Assembly (NCBI GenBank): GCA_937917475.1
Contig: CALDNF010000249.1
Span: 1 to 5,179 of the forward strand
Direction of reading: 5' to 3'
Source: an uncultured Faecalibacterium sp.
GTDB lineage: Bacteria; Bacillota; Clostridia; Oscillospirales; Ruminococcaceae
Length of the DNA stretch: 5,179 nt
Part shown: piece by piece, positions 1-5,161 of the stretch
Layout: every line of letters starts with the position of its first letter
Numbering within the stretch: the stretch's first letter is position 1
Made by a program: the position numbers and the translations under genes
Notes under the pieces: model-generated
Told to the model about the DNA's origin: nothing
The model's input: only the letters and a program-made list of their open reading frames with translations
Databases searched by the model: none

Positions 1-20
1 CGTAGAGATACTTTTCCGCA

Positions 21-716
21 TTACTGACGCACCTCGAACTTATAGCCCACGCCCCAGACGGTCTTGAGTTCCCACTTGTCGGACGCACCGGCCAGCTTCT
101 CACGCAGACGCTTCACATGGACATCGATGGTGCGGGAGTCACCGTAATACTCAAAGCCCCACACCTCATCCAGCAGCTGGTCCCGGGTGTAGACCCGGTT
201 GGGATGGGAAGCCAGACAGTTCAGCAGTTCCAGCTCCTTGGGGGGAGCCTCCACCACCTTGCCCTTGACCCGCAGCTCATAGCTGTTCATATCCAGACGG
301 AGGTTGTCGAACTCAATAACGCCCTCGGTGCTCTCAGTCTGGGTAGAAGCCGTGCAGCGGCGGAGCACCGCTTTGATGCGGGCCACCACTTCTTTTGAAT
401 CAAAAGGTTTTACCATGTAGTCATCTGCACCCAGCTCCAGGCCCAGCACCTTATCAAAGGTCTCGCCCTTGGCGGTCAGCATCATCACCGGAGTGTTGCC
501 CAGCTTGCGGATGCGGCGGCAGACCTCAAGGCCATCCATCTTGGGCATCATCACGTCCAGCAGCACCATGTCGGGCTTGACCTGATTGAATTTTTCCAAG
601 CCTTCCTCGCCATCGTTGGCCACCGTGACCTGATAGCCTTCCTTGGTCAGGTAGAGCCGCAGCAGCTCGCAGATATTGGTATCGTCGTCCACGACGAGAA
701 TCTTCTCGTTTGCCAT
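21..716 (-). CDS. OmpR/PhoB-family two-component response regulator
   Basis: A 231-residue DNA-binding response regulator that should be phosphorylated by a membrane histidine kinase and then bind promoter DNA as a dimer. The N-terminal CheY-like receiver (about residues 4-120) has the acidic pocket D10-D12, the expected phospho-acceptor D54 in VLLDVMMPKMDG, T81 in MLTAKG, and K103 in the MVKPF motif. A linker of about 15 residues follows. The C-terminal winged helix (about 135-229) shows the recognition-helix segment RTIDVHVKRLREKL (195-208) and the closing VWGVGYKF hairpin (220-227). All key residues are present and the length is normal for the family. The start is fixed by AGGAGG at 725-730, 8 nt before the ATG. 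The partner kinase is not in the window; it could lie downstream, past the left edge. Assignment to PhoB, YycF/WalR or another subgroup is not possible from this alone, and the regulon is unknown. Confidence 0.96.
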   Translation of the reverse strand: MANEKILVVDDDTNICELLRLYLTKEGYQVTVANDGEEGLEKFNQVKPDMVLLDVMMPKMDGLEVCRRIRKLGNTPVMMLTAKGETFDKVLGLELGADDYMVKPFDSKEVVARIKAVLRRCTASTQTESTEGVIEFDNLRLDMNSYELRVKGKVVEAPPKELELLNCLASHPNRVYTRDQLLDEVWGFEYYGDSRTIDVHVKRLREKLAGASDKWELKTVWGVGYKFEVRQ

Positions 717-832
717 CTATGTGTCCTCCTGTATCTTCGGCCCCGCAGCCAATGCATCCCCGCCCAGCCCGGTGCCGCTCTCCTGCCCCTGTGCCTTTCC
801 GGCCGCAGCGGCGACATTCTAACGCATCTTCT

Positions 833-861
833 ATTATACGGAACAGTTATGACAAAATAAA
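833..861 (-). promoter_or_regulatory. Probable SigA promoter of the response-regulator gene
   Basis: On the minus strand a perfect TATAAT (833-838) is preceded, with a 17-nt spacer, by a weak -35 TTTATT (856-861). A TTGTCA at 850-855 is nearer consensus but only 11 nt away, too close to serve. Transcription would start near 826, leaving a leader of about 110 nt that is GC-rich and probably folded (for example GCCGC-T-GCGGC). No known riboswitch was recognised in it. Confidence 0.55.
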
Positions 862-900
862 GAAGGTTTTGTATGATTTTTTCACATTTGGAGCTTTGAG

Positions 901-939
901 GCGCAAAACAGAAGAGACCGGGTTTTATCCCAGTCCCTT
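901..939 (-). terminator. Intrinsic terminator of the LRR gene
   Basis: On the minus strand, 4 nt past the LRR stop codon, an 11-bp stem (929-939 with 912-922, including two G-U pairs) closes a 6-nt ATAAAA loop. It is followed by the modest T-rich tail CTGTTTTG. This separates the LRR gene from the response-regulator promoter further along the same strand. Confidence 0.7.
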
Positions 940-943
940 ATTC

Positions 944-1927
944 TCATTTAAATTCTTCCGGCTTGACCCCGCATCGGAGCACCGCAGCCAGCAGCGGGCT
1001 GTTTTCTTCGCCGATCTCAAGCCCTGCCAGCCGTCCAAGTTCTGCTTCTATACAGACCTTTTTCAATGCAGTACAGCCATAAAAGGCTCCGCTTTCCACA
1101 CAGACTACATTCTGCGGTAACCAGACCACTCCCAGTTTTTCACACATACAAAATGTTTCCGCCCGAACTACTCGAATCTTTTCGGGTATCCGGATACTTC
1201 GGATGCCGCAGCCGTAAAATGCACCGGCCCCAATCTCTGTTGCAGATTCCGGAAGCCGCACCCTCGATAACGTCCGGCACCCCCGGAAAACGTCTTTTTC
1301 CAGTGTTTTCACACTCTCTGGGATACAGATGCTCTTTAATGATTCACAATCCCGCATCATCCCTTCCGCTAGGGTCCGAATTCTATCACCCAGAACGATC
1401 CGGGTCAACCGCCTGCACCCCCGGAACATTGCCGCACTCGTACTGCTTCCTTCTATTTCTGCATATTTCAGTGGGTTATCCGCAAACACTTCGCTCCCCA
1501 TAGAGTTAACTTTCAGCGGTACTGTGATTTTTATCAATCCGCACTCCTTAAACGCTGCCGTTCCTATCTCCTTTAGACCTGCCGGGAAATGGACTTCTTT
1601 CAGATTCCGGCATCCGTAAAATGCCAGCATCCCGATCCGACGCAATGACCTAGGCATATGCACAATTTGCAGTTGCTCCATTCCAATGCAGGCAGCGTCT
1701 GCAATTTCTTCCACGCCTTCCGGGATTGTCAGCTCACACATTTCCAGTCCGCTCTTTTGAAACGCCTGTACAATTTCCCGAACTGTTTCCCGTGTCAGCA
1801 CCGTCATTTCTCTTCCGTCCCCACTCTTCCTCATCTCAGACAACCGATTGCCCACATGATCTTTTTTGTCCGCAAAGCTGCCTTGTTCCAAGCTCAGCAC
1901 AGAATTTGATATCCATTTGGATATCAT
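944..1927 (-). CDS. BspA-like (LRR_5) leucine-rich-repeat protein, no signal peptide
   Basis: A repeat protein of up to 327 residues. From about residue 64 to 295 it consists of roughly ten imperfect repeats of about 23 residues, of the form I-P-E-x-V-x-x-I-x-x-x-A-F-x-G-C-x-x-L-x-x-V. Examples are AFYGCRNLKEVHFP (102-115) and AFYGCTALKKVCI (281-293). This is the LRR_5/BspA-like fold, usually a curved solenoid for protein binding. Most known members are secreted or surface-anchored; this one has no signal peptide, membrane segment or LPXTG, so it probably acts in the cytoplasm. The start is uncertain: ATG 1927 lies right at the predicted transcription start, so it would be leaderless. Residues 1-40 do not resemble the repeats, and ATG 1807 (residue 41, MTVLTRETV) has a GGAAGAG-like site ahead of it and may be the true start. 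Two counted lines are 43-48% GC, below the neighbouring genes. It is divergent from an Xre regulator, its likely repressor. Function unknown. Confidence 0.85.
   Translation of the reverse strand: MISKWISNSVLSLEQGSFADKKDHVGNRLSEMRKSGDGREMTVLTRETVREIVQAFQKSGLEMCELTIPEGVEEIADAACIGMEQLQIVHMPRSLRRIGMLAFYGCRNLKEVHFPAGLKEIGTAAFKECGLIKITVPLKVNSMGSEVFADNPLKYAEIEGSSTSAAMFRGCRRLTRIVLGDRIRTLAEGMMRDCESLKSICIPESVKTLEKDVFRGCRTLSRVRLPESATEIGAGAFYGCGIRSIRIPEKIRVVRAETFCMCEKLGVVWLPQNVVCVESGAFYGCTALKKVCIEAELGRLAGLEIGEENSPLLAAVLRCGVKPEEFK
1908..1925. promoter_or_regulatory. Putative operator 1 (perfect inverted repeat)
   Basis: GATATCCATTTGGATATC: perfect 7-bp arms around ATTT. It lies over the predicted first transcribed bases of the LRR gene and over the probable -35 region of the Xre gene, so a bound protein could block both. 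It matches operator 2 at 16 of 18 positions. The binding protein is inferred to be the adjacent Xre regulator. Confidence 0.65.
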
Positions 1928-1943
1928 ACATTCATGATAGCAT
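1916..1943 (+). promoter_or_regulatory. Possible promoter of the Xre gene, overlapping the LRR promoter
   Basis: An extended -10, TGATAGCAT (1935-1943), with a weak -35 TTTGGA (1916-1921) at 16 nt. Transcription would start near 1950. It overlaps the opposing LRR -10 box, so the two promoters would compete for polymerase. The boxes are far from consensus, hence the modest confidence. Confidence 0.35.
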
Positions 1944-1962
1944 CCTCCTGCGGTACTGTCAA
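1934..1962 (-). promoter_or_regulatory. SigA promoter of the LRR gene
   Basis: On the minus strand TTGACA (1957-1962) is spaced 17 nt from TATCAT (1934-1939), which is preceded by an extended TGC. The expected +1 is near 1927, the A of the first possible ATG. The AGGAGG at 1944-1949 falls inside the spacer and so cannot be the ribosome binding site of this transcript. Confidence 0.8.
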
Positions 1963-1980
1963 GATATCCATTTAGTTATC
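1963..1980. promoter_or_regulatory. Putative operator 2 (imperfect inverted repeat)
   Basis: GATATCCATTTAGTTATC, a near copy of operator 1 with two changes in the right arm. It directly abuts the -35 box of the LRR promoter and lies in the predicted leader of the Xre gene, one base before its AGGAGG. The centre-to-centre distance to operator 1 is 55 bp, about five helical turns, which would place two bound dimers on the same DNA face. Confidence 0.6.
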
Positions 1981-1993
1981 AGGAGGATATTTT

Positions 1994-2221
1994 ATGGCCT
2001 ACTACCGCCGCATCCGTGATCTGCGGGAGGATCACGACCTGACACAGCGTCAACTTGCTGCTCTCCTGCATATGCCGCAGCCGCAGTATAACCGCTATGA
2101 GCAAGGCCTGCGGGACATACCTACCGTTGTTCTCATTGAACTGGCAGACCTCTATCACACCTCTACCGACTATCTTCTGGGCCGCACTGAAGATGATTCT
2201 CCACCCCACCGCAAAGGCTGA
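1994..2221 (+). CDS. Small Xre/Cro-family helix-turn-helix regulator
   Basis: A 75-residue, single-domain DNA-binding protein of the phage Cro/C1 (HTH_3) type. The five-helix domain covers about residues 4-62: RIRDLREDHDLTQRQLAALL (6-25) carries the first helices, with the turn into the recognition helix at MPQPQYNRYEQG (27-38). The typical tail LADLYHTSTDYLLG follows (about 50-63). The last 12 residues are polar and probably disordered. There is no ligand-binding or dimerisation domain beyond the fold, so a simple dimeric repressor is likely. AGGAGG (1981-1986) sits 7 nt before the ATG. The two 18-bp inverted repeats just upstream are the obvious candidate sites, implying autoregulation and control of the divergent LRR gene. 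That link is inferred from position and symmetry, not demonstrated. Confidence 0.93.
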   Translation: MAYYRRIRDLREDHDLTQRQLAALLHMPQPQYNRYEQGLRDIPTVVLIELADLYHTSTDYLLGRTEDDSPPHRKG

Positions 2222-2232
2222 ACTCTCAGTCC

Positions 2233-2261
2233 TTGCCCCCTCTTTGGCACTGTGGTATGAT
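2233..2261 (+). promoter_or_regulatory. Promoter of the 57-residue protein gene
   Basis: TTGCCC (2233-2238), 17 nt, TATGAT (2256-2261), the latter with an extended TGG element directly before it. The expected transcription start is near 2268, about 42 nt ahead of the ATG. It begins just after the Xre stop codon, so the small gene is probably transcribed on its own as well as by read-through. Confidence 0.65.
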
Positions 2262-2309
2262 AAAGGCACCGAATTTTCCATATTGACACATTGAAAGGAG
2301 CTTTTCCCT

Positions 2310-2483
2310 ATGGGCCCATGGTATTATGAAGTCGTCAGCTTTGACGGCGATTACGTCAATCTCCGCCGCACCGACATTGAGAGCGACGAGCTCAACCCGG
2401 TCGCTCTTGCCCTGCTCCCGCCTGAGATCGAAGTGGGCAGCAAGATCAAGTGCGAATACTTTCAGTATGAGATCATCGGTTGA
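2310..2483 (+). CDS. Small acidic protein, 57 residues, unknown function
   Basis: A 57-residue gene that is easily missed because of its size. It begins MGPWYYEVVSFDGDYVNL and ends in the hydrophobic-aromatic stretch EYFQYEIIG. It has AAAGGAG (2294-2300) 9 nt before the ATG, its own promoter, and codon choice like the neighbouring genes. The protein is acidic, has no signal peptide or membrane helix, and is rich in alternating beta-type residues. The order GDYVNL ... VALALLP ... EVGSKIKCE (about residues 13-50) recalls small beta-barrel families such as DUF3006 (GDxAxL ... LLP ... GDxL). That resemblance is from memory and weak. The start is well supported; function is unknown. It lies between the Xre regulator and a lipoprotein gene, but its separate promoter argues against a tight functional operon. 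Confidence 0.78.
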   Translation: MGPWYYEVVSFDGDYVNLRRTDIESDELNPVALALLPPEIEVGSKIKCEYFQYEIIG

Positions 2484-2486
2484 GCG

Positions 2487-2511
2487 TGCCATTTGGCAGG
2501 GCGGGATTTTT
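2487..2511 (+). terminator. Weak candidate terminator after the small gene
   Basis: TGCC-ATTT-GGCA (2487-2498) begins 4 nt after the stop codon, and a five-T run follows at 2507-2511. The stem is only 4 bp and 8 nt separate it from the T-run, so termination would be inefficient if it occurs. Confidence 0.3.
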
Positions 2512-2538
2512 CTGCGGCAGGCTGGTTAAGCAAAGACC

Positions 2539-2566
2539 TTGACATTGAAAGCCAAAATGCTATCAT
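2539..2566 (+). promoter_or_regulatory. SigA promoter of the 241-residue lipoprotein gene
   Basis: Perfect TTGACA (2539-2544), 16 nt, TATCAT (2561-2566) with an extended TGC before it. The core ATGCTATCAT is identical to that of the LRR promoter. The start of transcription should be near 2573. The leader of about 50 nt carries a small hairpin, GCGGT-AAAC-ACCGC (2581-2594), with no T-tract. Confidence 0.75.
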
Positions 2567-2623
2567 CTGGTGTAACCCATGCGGTAAACACCGCTCCTAA
2601 AACTGATTGGGAGGTTTAGAATT

Positions 2624-3349
2624 ATGCGTATGCGAATCAATCAAAAAATGCTGGCAGCCGCAGCCATTCTGGCTGTTGGGCTTCTGGCTGGCTGCGGAAC
2701 TTCCGCTTCTTCCCGCACTGCTTCTTCTGCCGCAGGCAGCGCAGCGGCATCCAGTGCAGCCGCATCGTCTGTGGCAGAACAGACCGATGCCGTGCAGCCG
2801 ATCGAGCAGGGCACGCTGGACGATATGAAGACCGGCAGCTATAAATTTGCCGCCAACATCACGTCCATCCAAAATGGACAGGCCGACCTGACCGTTTACA
2901 GCTATGATGCCTACGTCAAAGAGGATATCGACAGTCTGCAAGAGGGCGATGTCATCCGCACCCATCTGGACAGTACCGACGCTGCGCAAACTGTGACTGT
3001 GACCATTGACAGCATCGAGCGCAACGAGGACACCGGCGCAGTGATCATCAACGGCGGCATCGAAGAAGGCGGCGTTGAGCTGTGGCTCGACCACGATGTG
3101 TACCGCACTGTGACCATGGACGGTTATCCGGTGTATTATAATGTGGGCGAGCTGACTCTGCCGCTGGCAGAGAACGTGACCATGGAGGACAGCTCTGCTG
3201 ACCCGCAGGCCAGCGCAGTGGAATCCGATGGTGCCTCTGCTGTGGAAACCGCCTTTAATGCAGACCCGGACAATTGGAATTGCAGTAACACCACTGTTTT
3301 TACCGATAACGGCAGTGTAAGCAATATCGTTCGCATTTGGGTACCGTAA
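2624..3349 (+). CDS. Secreted lipoprotein of unknown function
   Basis: A 241-residue predicted lipoprotein. Residues 1-23 form a signal peptide (basic MRMRINQK, then a hydrophobic Ala/Leu core). The lipobox LAGC ends at C24, which would be lipidated and tether the protein to the outer face of the membrane. Residues 25-60 are a Ser/Ala-rich flexible spacer typical of Clostridia lipoproteins. The remaining domain (about 63-241) is rich in beta-strand residues and acidic, with a second Ser/Asp/Ala-rich stretch near 189-208 and a short C-terminal strand segment ending in RIWVP. I recognise no catalytic motif or family. GGGAGG ends 9 nt before the ATG. No clear terminator follows, so transcripts may run on to the strong hairpin at 3514-3548. 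The lipoprotein call is secure; the role is unknown, and no transporter or sortase partner is nearby. Confidence 0.88.
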   Translation: MRMRINQKMLAAAAILAVGLLAGCGTSASSRTASSAAGSAAASSAAASSVAEQTDAVQPIEQGTLDDMKTGSYKFAANITSIQNGQADLTVYSYDAYVKEDIDSLQEGDVIRTHLDSTDAAQTVTVTIDSIERNEDTGAVIINGGIEEGGVELWLDHDVYRTVTMDGYPVYYNVGELTLPLAENVTMEDSSADPQASAVESDGASAVETAFNADPDNWNCSNTTVFTDNGSVSNIVRIWVP

Positions 3350-3418
3350 GTTTTTGTTACAGCCGATCACAGCTCACTTCCGAATCCGGTAGGTTTTATG
3401 CTTTTTTGAAATTCGTCA

Positions 3419-3447
3419 TTGACAAGCAGAGAACCAGTTGATATAAT
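3419..3447 (+). promoter_or_regulatory. Consensus SigA promoter ahead of the BMP lipoprotein gene
   Basis: TTGACA (3419-3424), exactly 17 nt, TATAAT (3442-3447): a full match to both boxes, the strongest promoter in the window. Transcription should start at about 3453-3455, giving a leader of roughly 140 nt before the BMP start codon. So strong a promoter in front of a terminator suggests that expression is set by read-through. Confidence 0.88.
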
Positions 3448-3453
3448 ACCTGC

Positions 3454-3592
3454 TGGCTTAAAATGTCGTAAACATGGGGTTTCGTTCCGTTACCCCTTGA
3501 TCTTTACCAGATCAGCACCATGTTTCTTTTGAAATATGGTGCTTTTTTATGGAAGCATCCCATTTCCAATAATCAAACAAGGAGAAAATAGA
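3454..3592 (+). ncRNA. Candidate attenuator/riboswitch leader of the BMP gene
   Basis: The transcribed leader holds three local hairpins: GGGGT/ACCCC (3476-3480 with 3492-3496), TGATCT/AGATCA (3498-3503 with 3509-3514), and the terminator at 3514-3548. An alternative pairing exists. AAACATGG (3470-3477) is perfectly complementary to CCATGTTT (3518-3525) in the terminator's 5' arm, and 11 of 12 positions pair if 3470-3481 is matched to 3514-3525. Forming it would break both the GGGGT hairpin and the terminator, which is how an anti-terminator works. I could not match the core to purine, TPP, preQ1 or other known classes. It may instead be a short RNA of about 95 nt that simply ends at the terminator. 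The structure is read from sequence; the regulatory role is inferred. Confidence 0.5.
3514..3548 (+). terminator. Strong intrinsic terminator inside the BMP leader
   Basis: AGCACCAT (3514-3521) pairs with ATGGTGCT (3536-3543). The stem continues through a G-U pair and TTTC/GAAA to a TTTT loop, giving 13 bp in total, and is followed by TTTTTT (3543-3548). It lies between the consensus promoter and the BMP ribosome binding site, so it must be read through to express that gene. It could also end transcripts arriving from the upstream lipoprotein gene. Confidence 0.88.
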
Positions 3593-4753
3593 ATGAAAAT
3601 TTCCCGTCGTCGTTTTATGGCTGTTGCCGGTGCAGCAGCTGTGGCTTCTGTTCTGAGTGCGTGCGGTGGTTCCGGCAGCACTTCCTCCGCTGCCGGAACT
3701 TCAGCTGCATCCGGAAACACGGAGACCGCAGGCATCCAGAAAGTCGCCCTCTGCTGCAATACCGGCTCTGTGGATGACGAGAGCTTCAATCAGTCCTGCT
3801 GGGAAGCAATTCAGGAGTACATGGGCGAAAACTGCGAGTACTATTCCCTGTCAATGGAAGGCTCGCAGGAAGAGCGTGAGACCGTCGTGCGTCAGGCTGT
3901 CAACGATGGTGCGGACGTGGTGGTCTGCGTTAGCTATCAGTACGGCGAAACGCTCATGTGGGCAGCAGACCGTTATCAGGACACTAAGTTTATCGGCGTA
4001 GATGTGACCAAAGAAGACGTCGGCATGGACACCCTGCCGGAAAACTGCTACTGCATCAACTTTAAGGAAGAACAGGCCGGTTATCTGGCCGGTTACGCCG
4101 TTGTTAAAGATGGCAAGACCAAGCTGGGCTTTCTCGGCGGTACGGCTGTTCCTGCTGTTATCCGTTATGGTTATGGCTTTGTGCAGGGTGCAGACGCAGC
4201 TGCTCAGGAACTGGGTGCAGCTATCGACATCAACTACTTCTATGCAGGTCAGTTCTATGGTGATGCCAACATCACTTCCCGGATGGAAGGTTGGTATTCC
4301 AATGGTACGCAGGCGGTGTTTGCCTGCGGCGGCGGCGTTTATACCTCTGCTGTGGAAGCCGCTCTGAAGGATGATGGCTATGTGATCGGTGTTGACGTTG
4401 ACCAGAATTATGTCGGCGTCAACGGCGTTGAAAATGGTTCTTACGCCTACAATCCGTTTATCACTTCGGCCATGAAGAATCTTGGCACTGCGATCCATGA
4501 TTCGCTGGACAAGATCAACCATGGCGAATGGGATGCGCTGGCAGGTGTCGAGGATAAGTTTGGTCTGGAAGACGGCGATTACATTGGTCTGCCTACCGCA
4601 GACAGCAGCTGGAATTTCGAAACCTTTACTGTCGATGCATACACGGAAGTCAAGAACAAAATCGCTTCCGGCGAGATCGTTGTTGATGACAGCTCCGATG
4701 ATAGTGTCAAGCCTGCGGTCAGCGAGTTTACCAACGTCACCTATATTCAGTAA
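3593..4753 (+). CDS. BMP/PnrA-family ABC-transporter substrate-binding lipoprotein
   Basis: A 386-residue lipoprotein of the Bmp (basic membrane protein) family, whose characterised members (PnrA/TmpC) capture purine nucleosides for ABC import. The signal peptide carries a twin-arginine-like SRRRFMA (4-10) and the lipobox LSAC ending at C24, then a Ser/Gly/Thr-rich spacer to about residue 46. Family landmarks in order: SVDDESFNQSCWEA (59-72), FIGVDV (133-138), EEQAGYLAGY (159-168), GFLGG and GYGFVQGA around 179-200, ACGGGVYTSAVEAA (244-257), GVDVDQ (266-271) and KNLGTAI (295-301). The length is normal once the spacer is allowed for. The start at 3593 is chosen because AAGGAG (3579-3584) is 8 nt upstream; an in-frame ATG at 3536 lies inside the terminator hairpin and would put 19 extra residues before the signal peptide. 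No permease or ATPase gene is next to it in the window. The ligand is inferred from family only. Confidence 0.93.
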   Translation: MKISRRRFMAVAGAAAVASVLSACGGSGSTSSAAGTSAASGNTETAGIQKVALCCNTGSVDDESFNQSCWEAIQEYMGENCEYYSLSMEGSQEERETVVRQAVNDGADVVVCVSYQYGETLMWAADRYQDTKFIGVDVTKEDVGMDTLPENCYCINFKEEQAGYLAGYAVVKDGKTKLGFLGGTAVPAVIRYGYGFVQGADAAAQELGAAIDINYFYAGQFYGDANITSRMEGWYSNGTQAVFACGGGVYTSAVEAALKDDGYVIGVDVDQNYVGVNGVENGSYAYNPFITSAMKNLGTAIHDSLDKINHGEWDALAGVEDKFGLEDGDYIGLPTADSSWNFETFTVDAYTEVKNKIASGEIVVDDSSDDSVKPAVSEFTNVTYIQ

Positions 4754-4816
4754 GCGTATCGGTTCATTCACAGCTTCGGCTTGTCAGGTTGTTGCTCTAT
4801 TTTTCCGCTGTCCAGC

Positions 4817-4918
4817 ATGATCCAGGCTGGCTGCAGGTTCGTTGTGTTTGTTGGCAGCAAGAAGCTCATCAAGCAGAAAAAGTTTGAGGGGGTTCTGGAC
4901 GAGCAGTACGCCATCTGA
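4817..4918 (+). pseudogene. Possible gene remnant or non-coding chance frame
   Basis: Reading in the BMP frame, codons stay open from the BMP stop (4751-4753) to TGA at 4916-4918. The last 21 codons spell GSKKLIKQKKFEGVLDEQYAI, with codon choice like the real genes (many AAG, CTC, ATC, CTG, GAC, GAG). The only ATG (4817) has no ribosome binding site. It could be the tail of a gene whose front was lost, or chance. I do not recognise the peptide. Confidence 0.2.
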
Positions 4919-4953
4919 CACCCCATAACGCCCGCTGAAGGGCTTGCATAAAC

Positions 4954-4998
4954 AGGGCCCGCATGATACAATAAAATGTGTTGTGCGGGCTCTTTTTT
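4954..4998 (+). terminator. Intrinsic terminator downstream of the BMP gene
   Basis: A 10-bp GC-rich outer stem (4954-4963 with 4984-4993, one G-U pair) continues into seven weaker pairs including three G-U pairs and ends in an ATAAAA loop (4971-4976). TTTTTT at 4993-4998 follows. It is about 200 nt past the BMP stop, so the BMP transcript has a long untranslated tail, or it ends something else. Confidence 0.82.
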
Positions 4999-5161
4999 CT
5001 TGAAAAGAGCCGCAAACATAGGCAAAAATCTCAAAGGAAGAGAGCCTGAGCAAGGGCCCGGTTCAGCCGTCCAATGCCCCATTCAATTTTTACAAAAGGC
5101 AACTTCTATCCGTTCAATATAGCTGTTTATCATCTACATCACAAAAGGAGAAATCACAAAT

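Larger units (their letters stand above)
4754..5161. other. Intergenic region of about 400 bp
   Basis: No confident gene. It contains a short remnant-like reading frame (4754-4918), a small hairpin CCAGC/GCTGG (4812-4830), the strong terminator at 4954-4998, and a stretch from 5012 to 5140 without a clear promoter. TTTACA (5089-5094) with TTCAAT 18 nt later is a poor candidate for the gene at 5162. No tRNA, T-box or CRISPR-like repeat was seen. Confidence 0.6.

Noticed and set aside
1925..1949. AGGAGG as a ribosome binding site for a three-codon upstream frame (ATG at 1933-1935) coupled to the LRR start
   Set aside because: The predicted transcription start lies downstream of both, so neither would be in the mRNA from the identified promoter.
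2597..3370. Minus-strand open frame of 257 codons opposite the lipoprotein gene
   Set aside because: The plus-strand frame has promoter, ribosome binding site, signal peptide and lipobox; the reverse frame has none of these.
3442..3515. Purine riboswitch, suggested by TATAAT, GTTTC and CCGTTA in order
   Set aside because: The spacing and paired elements do not fit: no P1 stem, no paired loop-loop sequences, and TATAAT is the promoter -10 box. TPP was also rejected because the CTGAGA element is missing.
3536..3592. Upstream in-frame ATG that would add 19 residues to the BMP protein
   Set aside because: The ATG lies inside the terminator hairpin, has no ribosome binding site, and would place residues before a complete signal peptide. 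AAGGAG before 3593 decides the start.
3851..4771. Long minus-strand open frame of 306 codons opposite the BMP gene
   Set aside because: It overlaps a strongly recognisable gene, has no matching family features, and is explained by the codon bias of the plus-strand gene.
4768..5082. Minus-strand open frames in the gap after the BMP gene
   Set aside because: They run through the terminator hairpin and its T-tract, and no family resemblance was seen.
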